Virus record (IMG/VR): IMGVR_UViG_3300046170_000012
Location: 1 to 31,208 of that record
DNA length: 31,208 nt
DNA from: a virus
Reading direction: 5' to 3' (one strand)
Positions 7,101-15,124 of this stretch are shown piece by piece. The notes under the pieces were generated by a model. That model saw nothing but the letters and a program-made list of their open reading frames with translations, had not been told where the DNA came from and made no database searches. A program made the position numbers and the translations under genes. Position 1 is the stretch's first letter, and each line of letters starts with the position of its first letter.

Positions 7101-10100
7101 TGGCAGGATATACAAGACAAAGTACATTCGCAGATGGAGATACAATTACTGCTGCTTTATTTAATAACGAATATAATCAGTTAGTAAACGCATTTAGTAA
7201 TACCTCTGGTCACAGCCATGATGGTACAGCAGCTAGTGGACCAGTTATAGGATTAATTGGTGATGCTGGTGAAACTTCTCCAAACAATAAAGTCTTAATA
7301 GACACAACAAATAACTACATAGAATTTTATGTTGAGGTATCTTCAGCACCTGTACAACAATTATACATAGCTGATGGAGCTATTATACCTGTAACAGACA
7401 GTGATATAGATTTAGGTACAACAAGTTTAAGATTCAAAGATACATATACAGATACTATTACAACTACAGGTAATGTAGCAGTAGGTGGTAATCTAACAGT
7501 TACAGGTACTACAACTTTTAACGGTGGTACAATCACTATGGGTGATGCAGCTACTGATAACGTAGTTTTTGGTGCTGACGTAGACTCTAACATTATCCCA
7601 GACGATGATGACAGCTATGACCTTGGTAGTTCTTCACAAGAGTGGAGAAACCTTTACATAGATGGTACTGCAAACATTGATAGCCTTGTAGCTGATACAG
7701 CAGACATTAACGGTGGTACTATTGATGGTGCTATTATTGGTGGTTCAAGTGCTGCAGCTATTACAGGTACTACAATTACAGGTACAAGCTTTGTAATTGG
7801 TAGTGCTGATATCTCTGAAGCAGAGTTAGAAATACTAGACGGTGCTACAGTAACTACAGATGAACTTAATATCCTTGATGGAGTTACAGCTACAACTGCA
7901 GAACTTAATCTCATGGATGGTGTTACAAGCACTACAGCAGAGTTAAACATCCTTGACGGTGTTACAAGTACAGCAGCAGAATTAAACATACTTGATGGAG
8001 TTACATCAACTGCAGCAGAACTAAATATCCTAGATGGCGTTACAAGCACTGCTGCTGAATTAAATTTATTAGATGGAGTAACTGCTACAACTGATGAATT
8101 AAACATCTTAGATGGCGTTACAGCGAGTGCAGGAGACATTAACTTAATAGATGGTATAACTAACGGAACTGTTATAGCAAGTAAAGCTATTATCACAGAT
8201 GCTAACAAAGACATTACAGGTGGTAGAAACATAACCATTAGTGGTGAATTAGATGCAGCTACCTTAGACATATCAGGTGATGCTGACATTGATGGAACTT
8301 TAGAAGCTGATGCAATCACTATAGGTGGTATAACTCTAGCAGAAACTATATCAGATACTGTTGGAGCAATGGTATCTAGCAACACAGAAACAAACATAAC
8401 AGTTACTTACGATGATGCTGACAATACATTAGACTTTGTAATTGGCACACTTAACCAAGATACAACTGGTAACGCTGCAACAGCTACAGCATTAGAAACA
8501 GCTAGAACTATTCATGGTGTATCTTTTGATGGTACAGCTAACATAGACTTATCAGAAGTTATAGCTGATACAGTTGGTGCAATGGTATCAAGTAATACTG
8601 AAACAAATATTACAGTAGCTTACCAAGACGATGACAATACTTTAGACTTTACAATCGGTACACTGAATCAAGATACTACAGGTAATGCAGCTACTGCAAC
8701 AGCTTTAGAGACTGCAAGAACTATTGGTGGTACAAGCTTTGATGGAACAGCTAATATTGCAGTTAATTTATCTGCTACAGCTACAGCCCTAGCTACTGCT
8801 AGAACTATAGGTGGTGTAAGCTTTGATGGTACTGCTAATATAGTACCTACAACTTTTAACGCTGCAACATTCTCTGGAGACTTAAATGTTGACAGTGGTG
8901 TATTGTTTGCAGATGTTAGTACTAATAGAGTTGGTATCAATCAAACTACTCCAGATGTTTCATTAGACTTAGGAGCTAATACAGATGCTGTACATATACC
9001 TAGTGGTACAACAGCACAGAGACCAGCAAGTCCTGCAGCAGGTTACTTTAGATATAACTCAACTACTGGAGACTTTGAAGGCTATACAGATGCTTGGGGT
9101 GCTATTGCTGGAGGTGGTGGTGGAACTGCTCCTGCTATAGATACTATGACAGGTGATGGCAGTGATACAACACTTACACTTACTTCTGCACCAGCTAATG
9201 AAAATGCTACAGTAGTTACTATTGATGGTGTTGTTCAACATAAAGATACTTATTCAGTATCCGGTAATACTTTAACATTCTCTGAAGCTCCTCCAACTGG
9301 AACAGCAGTAGAATGTATTACATGGACTAACACAGCAGTTAACTCAGCACTTCTTATGCAAGATGCTGACGGTGATACACAGATTCAAGTAGAAGAAAGT
9401 TCAGACGAAGATAAGATTAGATTTGATACTGGTGGAACTGAAAGAATGATTATTGATTCTACTGGTGTTGGAATTGGAACTAGTAGTCCTTCAGAAAAGC
9501 TATCAATTTTAGGAGGTCATGTTTCAGTAGGAGATAGTACAGGTGCAAATGGAACAGAGTTTTTATTAGAAGGATATAGAGAAATTTACAATGCAGCTAA
9601 ATATGGAAACACAAGCATAAGAACAACTTATAGTACAACTACAAATGCTTCTGATATGTTGTTCTATACAGCTTCAGGTGGCACTAATACAGCAGAAGCC
9701 ATGCGTATTGATTCTTCAGGCAACTTGTTGGTGGGTAAGACTTCTTCTAGTATTACAAATACAGGTACAACTTTTGAATCAGGTGGTCGTTTCTTTACAA
9801 CAGCAAATGGGCAAGAAGCTGCTATTTTAAATCGTCAAACATCTGACGGAGACATCCTTCAATTTCGTAAAGATAATACAACAACAGTTGGAAGTATTTA
9901 TAGTAGTGGTGGTCTATATACGGCTTTTAATAGTGAAGGTGGTACAGGTTATTTAAGTATTGCTGGTAATGATATATATGCTTGGGACACAGTAAGAATT
10001 TATCCCACTACAGATAATGCTAAAGATTTAGGTTTATTATCTAAAAGGTTTGATGACATTTTTGCTACCAACGGAACTATACAAACTTCAGACAGAAACG

Positions 10101-10396
10101 AGAAACAAGATATAGAAGCTTTAACAGATGCAGAAACTAGAGTAGCTGTTGCAGCTAAAGGACTACTTAGAAAATTCAGATGGCAGTCTGCTGTTGAAGA
10201 AAAAGGTGATGAAGCTAGAACCCACTTTGGAATCATAGCTCAAGATTTACAAGATGCTTTTACTGCTGAAGGATTAGATGCAGGTGATTATGCTATGTTT
10301 ATTAGCGACACTTGGACTGATGATGACGGAGTAGAACAAACAAGACTAGGAGTACGTTATAGCGAACTTCTAGCATTTATTATTGCAGCAATTTAA
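7100..10396 (+). CDS. Long tail fibre with LDGVT repeats and C-terminal S74 chaperone
   Basis: A 1098-residue fibre. The N-terminal 60 residues (F-N-N-E-Y-N-Q-L-V-N-A-F with G-H-S-H-D-G-T) resemble the virion-anchoring heads of podovirus fibres. The shaft has nine L-D-G-V-T-type units of 13 residues (about 246-354), then two 71-residue repeats (about 419-560), then Ser/Thr-rich beta structure. The C-terminus holds a second S74 domain with S-D-R-N-E-K-Q-D-I, giving Ser and Lys of the cleavage dyad, and G-I-I-A-Q-D-L. It ends soon after the chaperone core, without the long coiled coil of the neighbouring fibre. It likely forms the main adhesin, with the upstream fibre as a partner or alternative. 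Confidence 0.87.
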   Translation: MAGYTRQSTFADGDTITAALFNNEYNQLVNAFSNTSGHSHDGTAASGPVIGLIGDAGETSPNNKVLIDTTNNYIEFYVEVSSAPVQQLYIADGAIIPVTDSDIDLGTTSLRFKDTYTDTITTTGNVAVGGNLTVTGTTTFNGGTITMGDAATDNVVFGADVDSNIIPDDDDSYDLGSSSQEWRNLYIDGTANIDSLVADTADINGGTIDGAIIGGSSAAAITGTTITGTSFVIGSADISEAELEILDGATVTTDELNILDGVTATTAELNLMDGVTSTTAELNILDGVTSTAAELNILDGVTSTAAELNILDGVTSTAAELNLLDGVTATTDELNILDGVTASAGDINLIDGITNGTVIASKAIITDANKDITGGRNITISGELDAATLDISGDADIDGTLEADAITIGGITLAETISDTVGAMVSSNTETNITVTYDDADNTLDFVIGTLNQDTTGNAATATALETARTIHGVSFDGTANIDLSEVIADTVGAMVSSNTETNITVAYQDDDNTLDFTIGTLNQDTTGNAATATALETARTIGGTSFDGTANIAVNLSATATALATARTIGGVSFDGTANIVPTTFNAATFSGDLNVDSGVLFADVSTNRVGINQTTPDVSLDLGANTDAVHIPSGTTAQRPASPAAGYFRYNSTTGDFEGYTDAWGAIAGGGGGTAPAIDTMTGDGSDTTLTLTSAPANENATVVTIDGVVQHKDTYSVSGNTLTFSEAPPTGTAVECITWTNTAVNSALLMQDADGDTQIQVEESSDEDKIRFDTGGTERMIIDSTGVGIGTSSPSEKLSILGGHVSVGDSTGANGTEFLLEGYREIYNAAKYGNTSIRTTYSTTTNASDMLFYTASGGTNTAEAMRIDSSGNLLVGKTSSSITNTGTTFESGGRFFTTANGQEAAILNRQTSDGDILQFRKDNTTTVGSIYSSGGLYTAFNSEGGTGYLSIAGNDIYAWDTVRIYPTTDNAKDLGLLSKRFDDIFATNGTIQTSDRNEKQDIEALTDAETRVAVAAKGLLRKFRWQSAVEEKGDEARTHFGIIAQDLQDAFTAEGLDAGDYAMFISDTWTDDDGVEQTRLGVRYSELLAFIIAAI
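7835..8161 (+). repeat. Nine 39-base coding repeats (LDGVT units) in the long fibre
   Basis: Nine tandem 13-codon units with consensus L-D-G-V-T-[AS]-T-[TA]-A-E-L-N-[IL]. The protein repeat is tight while codons vary between units, so it is an old selected shaft repeat rather than a fresh tandem duplication. The last unit diverges to I-D-G-I-T. Confidence 0.9.
8354..8844 (+). repeat. Two 213-base coding repeats plus a partial third in the long fibre
   Basis: Copies start near 8354 and 8567 (71 codons each). Both carry D-T-V-G-A-M-V-S-S-N-T-E-T-N, then N-T-L-D-F, then T-G-N-A-A-T-A-T-A-L-E-T-A-R-T-I and S-F-D-G-T-A-N-I. A shorter third copy of the last part follows at about 8785-8844. Bases differ mostly at third positions. 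Confidence 0.85.
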
Positions 10397-10414
10397 TTTA
10401 AAAGGAGAATAATT

Positions 10415-10759
10415 ATGGCAATTGGATATACTTGGGATGTTTCAACAGTTGATACTTACCCAACACTAGATAGTAATGCAGACGTTGTTTATAACGTGCA
10501 TTGGAGATTAACAGCAGAAGACGATGCTAATCAGGATGCTGATGGTAACAACTGGACTGCTACATCATACGGAACACAATCTGTAGATACTTCAGACTTG
10601 TCAAGCTTTACAGCTTTTGCAGATTTATCTGCTTCAGACGTACAAGGTTGGGTTGAAACAGCTATGGGTAGTGATGCTGTAACAGCTATGAAGTCTGGAC
10701 TAGATGCTCAAATCGCATTACTTATCACACCAACATCCGTTACTAAAACAATCGGATAA
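10415..10759 (+). CDS. Small virion-region protein following the fibres
   Basis: A 114-residue acidic protein that starts M-A-I-G-Y-T-W-D-V-S-T-V-D and contains V-V-Y-N-V-H-W-R-L-T-A. This pattern fits a small beta-sandwich family common next to fibre genes in marine phages (possibly DUF7936). A strong AAAGGAG at 10401-10407 precedes the ATG by 7 bases, suggesting good translation. It has no signal peptide, membrane segment or catalytic motif. It could be a fibre-associated or decoration protein. The family name is from memory and uncertain. Confidence 0.65.
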   Translation: MAIGYTWDVSTVDTYPTLDSNADVVYNVHWRLTAEDDANQDADGNNWTATSYGTQSVDTSDLSSFTAFADLSASDVQGWVETAMGSDAVTAMKSGLDAQIALLITPTSVTKTIG

Positions 10760-10766
10760 AAACACT

Positions 10767-11009
10767 ATGGAACTAACACCTTATTTATTTTGGAATATAT
10801 TTATAACTTTGGTGTTAGCACCAGTGCTTTACAGCATTAGACAAAACACAGAAGAGGCTAAACGCCTTGACATACTCTTAAACAAAACTCGTGAAGAGAT
10901 AGCTAGAGAGTATGTAACCAAAAACGAAGTTAAAGATGACATGGGAATCCTCATGGATAGGATAGATAAAATCGGAGAAAAGCTTGACAAACTCTTTGAA
11001 GTCAAGTAA
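10767..11009 (+). CDS. Small membrane protein with coiled-coil tail
   Basis: I take the ATG at 10767 (80 residues), because the longer frame from 10704 would overlap the previous gene by 56 bases and start inside it. Residues 5-23 form one membrane segment (Y-L-F-W-N-I-F-I-T-L-V-L-A-P-V-L-Y). The rest is charged and heptad-like (R-L-D-I-L-L-N-K ... I-D-K-I-G-E-K-L-D-K-L-F). The shape is that of i-spanin, antiholin or XhlA-like accessory proteins, but its place among structural genes, 10 kb from the lysis cassette, makes the role unclear. It shares the AAAACACTATG start context with the next gene. Confidence 0.6.
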   Translation: MELTPYLFWNIFITLVLAPVLYSIRQNTEEAKRLDILLNKTREEIAREYVTKNEVKDDMGILMDRIDKIGEKLDKLFEVK

Positions 11010-11026
11010 AATAGGTATAAAACACT

Positions 11027-13603
11027 ATGAAAAATAAAAAGAAAAGAACAAAAAAGTATAAAGGTAAGTACGTTACTGCTGATAGAGTTGATATGTCTAA
11101 AGGTGGTAGAGTGGGTTATCAAAAAGGTAAAAGAGTAAGAGACCTTAATGACCCTACTGGTCAAACTTTTTTAGACCCAAAAGATGTTCCTAACATGAAA
11201 GTAGGAAATCAAGAACCTAGAAATAATACACCTGCACCACCTATAGAAAATAGAGCAGCACCTACTACATTTCAACAAGCTCCAATAGAGTCTAAAAGAC
11301 CTGATGTTGTTCAACCTAAAGTTATATCTAAACAACCTATTACACCTCCACAACAAGAAAGATTTATTGAAAACATAGATAATGTTTCAGATAATATAGA
11401 TACTACATTTAGACAAGCTCCAACAACTGGTAAAGGCTCTGACCAAATGTTTATTGGTAGAGAAGGTGATGTTAGACCTCAAGCTGGACAAGCTTCACAA
11501 GCTGCTATTACTACTGTTGAAGATGGAAATATAGGAGCAGAAACAAATCAAAGAGGTAGGGGTAGAGGTGGAGAACCTTGGTGGAAACAAAGAGGATATA
11601 GAAGTTCTAAAGAAGCTATGGATGATGGGTGGAACTATAGTAAAGATGCAGGTACTTGGGTACAAAGTGGTACAGGTGGTACAGACACTGGAGAAGATTC
11701 AAAGTTTAATGTAGGAGATACAAAAATTGTAAATGGTTTTTTACATGTATATACTCCTAATGGTTGGGTTAATACAGGAACAAAACCCGGTGAAAACAAT
11801 AATCAAGAACAAGAAGAAGTAGAAAAAGAATTAGTAACTGCAAGAGGTAGAGCTGAACAAATATTACAAGGTGATATGACTGGTATACCTATGGCTGAAG
11901 CTCCTCAACAAGTAGAAGTAGGAGAGTTAGGTGAAGCTAAGACTATGGAAGAAAGAGAAGCTCTTGAAGCTGAGACTGCTGAAATAGAAGCAGCTCCAGA
12001 AGCTGCAACAATAGAAGACGTAGAAACTGTAAAAACTCCAGAACAATTACAAGCTGAAACTTATAGAGCTGAACAAGTCGGAGTTACTCCTGATGTTGAA
12101 TTATCACAAGGAGAAATACAAGAAAATGCACTTGCAAAAGCTGCTAAAGTTGATAGAGTTGCACCAATTGAAGGTGTTGAAGTTGAGATACCAGAAGGTG
12201 CTTTAGCTGAAAGAGTTGTAGGAGTTATTAGTGAAGGTGCTAAAGCTACAGCAGCTATTAACGCTGGTACAAGCTTGTCAAGAATTACAAGAGCTAAGAA
12301 ACAATTAAGTAGAGCTGGACTATCTGATGAAGATATACAAGAGATAGGTAATGACCCTGAAGCTTTAGAAGATAGACTAGCAGACTTTAGTGAAGAACAA
12401 AGAGGTATCATAGAAGGATTACCTGAAGAAGCTTTAGTATCTACACAGATAAATGGTTTGTTAGAAGGTATGGAAAATGGTGAGATACCTACATGGGCTA
12501 GACCTGCTGTGGCACAAGTAGAACAGATGTTAGCTAGAAGAGGTATGTCAGCTTCTACAGTTGGTAGAGATAGTTTATTTAATGCTATTATTCAATCAGC
12601 TATGCCTATAGCTCAAAGCAACGCACAAGCCATACAACAAAGTGTTAGTCAACAAAAGACTATAGAAGCTCAAACTGCTGAAGCAAACGCACAGAGAGTA
12701 CAACAAACAGCTTTAACAAATGCACAGAATGTGTTTAATATGGACATGGCTCAGTTTAATGCTGACCAACAAACATCTTTATCTAACAGTAAATTTATGC
12801 AGACTGTTGGTATAACTAACGCTAATAATGCACAACAAGCAACAATACAAAATGCTGTATTAATGTCACAAGCTAATTTAGCTGAAGCAGACTTTTATCA
12901 GAAAGCACAGATAAATAATGCTAATGCTTTTTTGAATATGGATTTAACTAATCTTAATAATGCACAACAAGTTAATGTGCTAAAGGCTCAACAAGAACAA
13001 CAAAGATTACTTTCTAATCAAGCTGCTAATAATGCTGCAGCACAGTTTAATGCAACAAGTGAAAATCAAACACGACAGTTTATGACTAGTATATCTGCAC
13101 AAGTAGAACAGTTTAATGCAGCTCAAATGAATACTACTGCACAATTTAATGTTCAACAAAAAAATGCTAGAGATGCTTTAAATTTTCAAGTTGAAGCTGA
13201 TTTAGAAAAAGCTAATGCTGCTATGGTAAATCAAATTAATCAGTTTAATGAGCAGAATGCTTTTGAAAGAGATAAGTTTAATACAGCTAATGCACAGGCT
13301 ATTGAACAATCTAATTTAGCATGGAGAAGACAAGCTAATATGGCAAATACTGCAGCAGCTAACCAAGTCAATATGCAAAACGTACAAAATGCTTTTAATA
13401 TGACTTCACAAGCTCAATCATTTTTATGGCAAGAACTAAGAGACCAAGCTAACTATACTTTTCAAGCTGCAGAAAATGAAGAAAACAGAAAAGCTCAATT
13501 ATATGCACAGGCTTTAGCTAACGAAGGTGGGTCTGCTGAAAATTGGAAAAACAATATAAGTTCTGTAGGAACATTAATTAATACCATCTTTGGTGGAACA
13601 TAG
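11027..13603 (+). CDS. Large Gln/Asn-rich helical virion protein, probable internal/ejection protein
   Basis: An 858-residue protein in three parts. A Lys/Arg-rich start (residues 1-37) carries G-G-R-V-G-Y-Q-K-G. A Pro/Gln/Glu-rich, probably disordered region runs to about 400. From about 490 to the end there is a long Ala/Gln/Asn-rich helical region with many N-A-Q and Q-F-N-A repeats, almost without charge. No lytic or enzymatic motif is seen. Size, position between fibres and lysozyme, and long helices suggest an internal core protein ejected with DNA, or a tail needle-like component. It begins a run of five closely spaced genes with short or no gaps. Confidence 0.6.
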   Translation: MKNKKKRTKKYKGKYVTADRVDMSKGGRVGYQKGKRVRDLNDPTGQTFLDPKDVPNMKVGNQEPRNNTPAPPIENRAAPTTFQQAPIESKRPDVVQPKVISKQPITPPQQERFIENIDNVSDNIDTTFRQAPTTGKGSDQMFIGREGDVRPQAGQASQAAITTVEDGNIGAETNQRGRGRGGEPWWKQRGYRSSKEAMDDGWNYSKDAGTWVQSGTGGTDTGEDSKFNVGDTKIVNGFLHVYTPNGWVNTGTKPGENNNQEQEEVEKELVTARGRAEQILQGDMTGIPMAEAPQQVEVGELGEAKTMEEREALEAETAEIEAAPEAATIEDVETVKTPEQLQAETYRAEQVGVTPDVELSQGEIQENALAKAAKVDRVAPIEGVEVEIPEGALAERVVGVISEGAKATAAINAGTSLSRITRAKKQLSRAGLSDEDIQEIGNDPEALEDRLADFSEEQRGIIEGLPEEALVSTQINGLLEGMENGEIPTWARPAVAQVEQMLARRGMSASTVGRDSLFNAIIQSAMPIAQSNAQAIQQSVSQQKTIEAQTAEANAQRVQQTALTNAQNVFNMDMAQFNADQQTSLSNSKFMQTVGITNANNAQQATIQNAVLMSQANLAEADFYQKAQINNANAFLNMDLTNLNNAQQVNVLKAQQEQQRLLSNQAANNAAAQFNATSENQTRQFMTSISAQVEQFNAAQMNTTAQFNVQQKNARDALNFQVEADLEKANAAMVNQINQFNEQNAFERDKFNTANAQAIEQSNLAWRRQANMANTAAANQVNMQNVQNAFNMTSQAQSFLWQELRDQANYTFQAAENEENRKAQLYAQALANEGGSAENWKNNISSVGTLINTIFGGT

Positions 13604-13612
13604 GAGAATATT

Positions 13613-14524
13613 ATGGGATGGAATCCTTTTAAAAGTTTAAAAAAAATTGTAAAAAAAATTGGTAAAGGTATTAAAAAAATTGGTAAAGGTCTTAAAAAAG
13701 TAATGGGTAAAATTATGAAGCCCTTTGCAAAGTTAGGTATTGTTGGGCAAATAGCTTTAGGATTTTTAATGCCTTGGGCTGCGGGTGCTGTTTTTAGTGG
13801 TTTTGGCACACTAGCAACAACTATGGCTGGGAGTAGTAATTTATTTATTAAAGCTGCTGGTACAGTTATGAAAGGTATTCATGCAGGAGCTACTGCAGTT
13901 AAAGGAGCTTTTACTAAAGTTACTGATGCAATTAGTGGTGGATTAGAAACTGTTACTGGTAAAGCTAAAGAAATGTTTGGTATTAATGCAGATGCTTCAG
14001 ACTTTGTAAAGAATGCTCCTGATATGAAAGAGTTTGATTTAGGTAGTAATTTATCTGAAAAAGCTGTAGCAGATGTGGCAGCTTCAAAAACTGTAGAAGG
14101 TCAATTAGCTTCTACTATTCCTGATGCAATTGGTAAAGTTACTAAAGATGTTATTGGAGATATTTCAAAACAAGCAACAGAAAAAACTTTAGTAGGTAAT
14201 GTTAAACAAGCAGTACTTGATGCTCCCGGAAAACTTGTAGAAGGTACGATTGCTAGTGCAACAGCAGGAGTTCAAGAAGGTGTAGCACGTTCTATATCAC
14301 CAGAAGGAGATGTCATTTATCCTCAAAACATTGTAGATATGATAGGAAGTACTCCAAACTATAATACTGTATATAACGAAACAGACTTAGTAGCCGAAGA
14401 TGCAAAATTACAAAGTCAAGGTGGAATGTTTGGAGGGTTGGTACACGGTGCAAGTGTACAATCAGATTCTAATTTTGGTTTGCAGGATAGTGTTTGGACT
14501 AGTTATATGCAAGGAGTTAAATAA
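13613..14524 (+). CDS. Virion protein with cationic amphipathic N-terminus
   Basis: A 303-residue protein whose first 45 residues repeat K-K-I-G-K-G-[IL] and read like a cationic membrane-active peptide. A hydrophobic, Gly/Ala-rich stretch follows (residues 45-95, including I-A-L-G-F-L-M-P-W-A-A-G-A-V-F). The rest is an Ala/Val/Lys-rich helical region. GGAGAAT precedes the ATG. In a run of internal-type proteins, this architecture suggests a membrane-penetrating ejection protein that helps the genome cross the cell envelope. The function is inferred from composition and position; I know no named family. A structural or toxin-like role cannot be excluded. Confidence 0.6.
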   Translation: MGWNPFKSLKKIVKKIGKGIKKIGKGLKKVMGKIMKPFAKLGIVGQIALGFLMPWAAGAVFSGFGTLATTMAGSSNLFIKAAGTVMKGIHAGATAVKGAFTKVTDAISGGLETVTGKAKEMFGINADASDFVKNAPDMKEFDLGSNLSEKAVADVAASKTVEGQLASTIPDAIGKVTKDVIGDISKQATEKTLVGNVKQAVLDAPGKLVEGTIASATAGVQEGVARSISPEGDVIYPQNIVDMIGSTPNYNTVYNETDLVAEDAKLQSQGGMFGGLVHGASVQSDSNFGLQDSVWTSYMQGVK

Positions 14525-14526
14525 TA

Positions 14527-15123
14527 ATGGAAAAAGAATATAAAAACTTTGACCAAGAAGGATTAGAGTTTTTAGCAAATAATGGTAGACCAATACCCGG
14601 TTCTTCTTTAACTAATAGTCCTGAAGCACCTTATGTTTGGGAACAAGCACCACAGTTTGTAGAGTTACAACCTGCTATAGATGCACTGTTTTTAGAACTT
14701 ACAGAGCCTGAAGCTTATCATTCTACTATGGATTTAGTTAGAAACGGTATGTCTATAGGAGATATATCACAGATAATACTTACAGATGGTTTTCAAAAAG
14801 GAATGTGGAATCCAGATTTATTAATGTTATTATTAGAACCTACTATGTATATGATTATAGCGTTTGCAGAAAAAGCAGGTATACAAGATTACATTACTTA
14901 TGAAGGTGAAGAAGATGAGCCAGATGAAGAAGAAGAGCAATTATCTGGAATAGAGAAAGCTATAGATATAGCAGAAGATAGAATTGTTCCTAAAGCAAAA
15001 TCTGGAATATTCCCAAAAGAAATAGAAGAAAGACTAGAGCAGTTTACACCACCAGAACAACCAAGTTTATTAGAAAAATCAGAAACAAATCAAACAGAAA
15101 GTTTATTAGGTAGAGAGGAATAA
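14527..15123 (+). CDS. Acidic virion-region protein, function unknown
   Basis: A 198-residue acidic protein starting two bases after the previous stop (TAATAATG). A central helical region has M-W-N-P-D-L-L-M-L-L-L-E-P-T-M-Y-M-I-I-A-F-A-E-K (residues about 97-121), hydrophobic but interrupted by Pro and charges, so it is more likely a buried helix pair than a membrane span. A very acidic linker (E-E-D-E-P-D-E-E-E-E) follows at about 134-143, then a charged tail. I recognise it only as a type found between internal virion genes of marine podoviruses. It may act as a partner or chaperone of the strongly basic protein encoded just upstream; that is inference. Confidence 0.6.
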   Translation: MEKEYKNFDQEGLEFLANNGRPIPGSSLTNSPEAPYVWEQAPQFVELQPAIDALFLELTEPEAYHSTMDLVRNGMSIGDISQIILTDGFQKGMWNPDLLMLLLEPTMYMIIAFAEKAGIQDYITYEGEEDEPDEEEEQLSGIEKAIDIAEDRIVPKAKSGIFPKEIEERLEQFTPPEQPSLLEKSETNQTESLLGREE

Positions 15124-15124
15124 T

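Noticed and set aside
7835-8161. Regular 39-base repeats considered as a CRISPR array
   Set aside because: Units are contiguous, in frame, encode the L-D-G-V-T protein repeat and have no unique spacers.
7654-8397. 247-codon open frame on the minus strand
   Set aside because: It lies opposite the fibre repeats and only mirrors their periodicity (repeated V-T-P-S units). It has no ribosome site and low-complexity composition.
10704-10766. Longer N-terminus for the small membrane protein at 10767
   Set aside because: It would overlap the previous gene by 56 bases, add a charged stretch before the membrane segment and has no better ribosome site.
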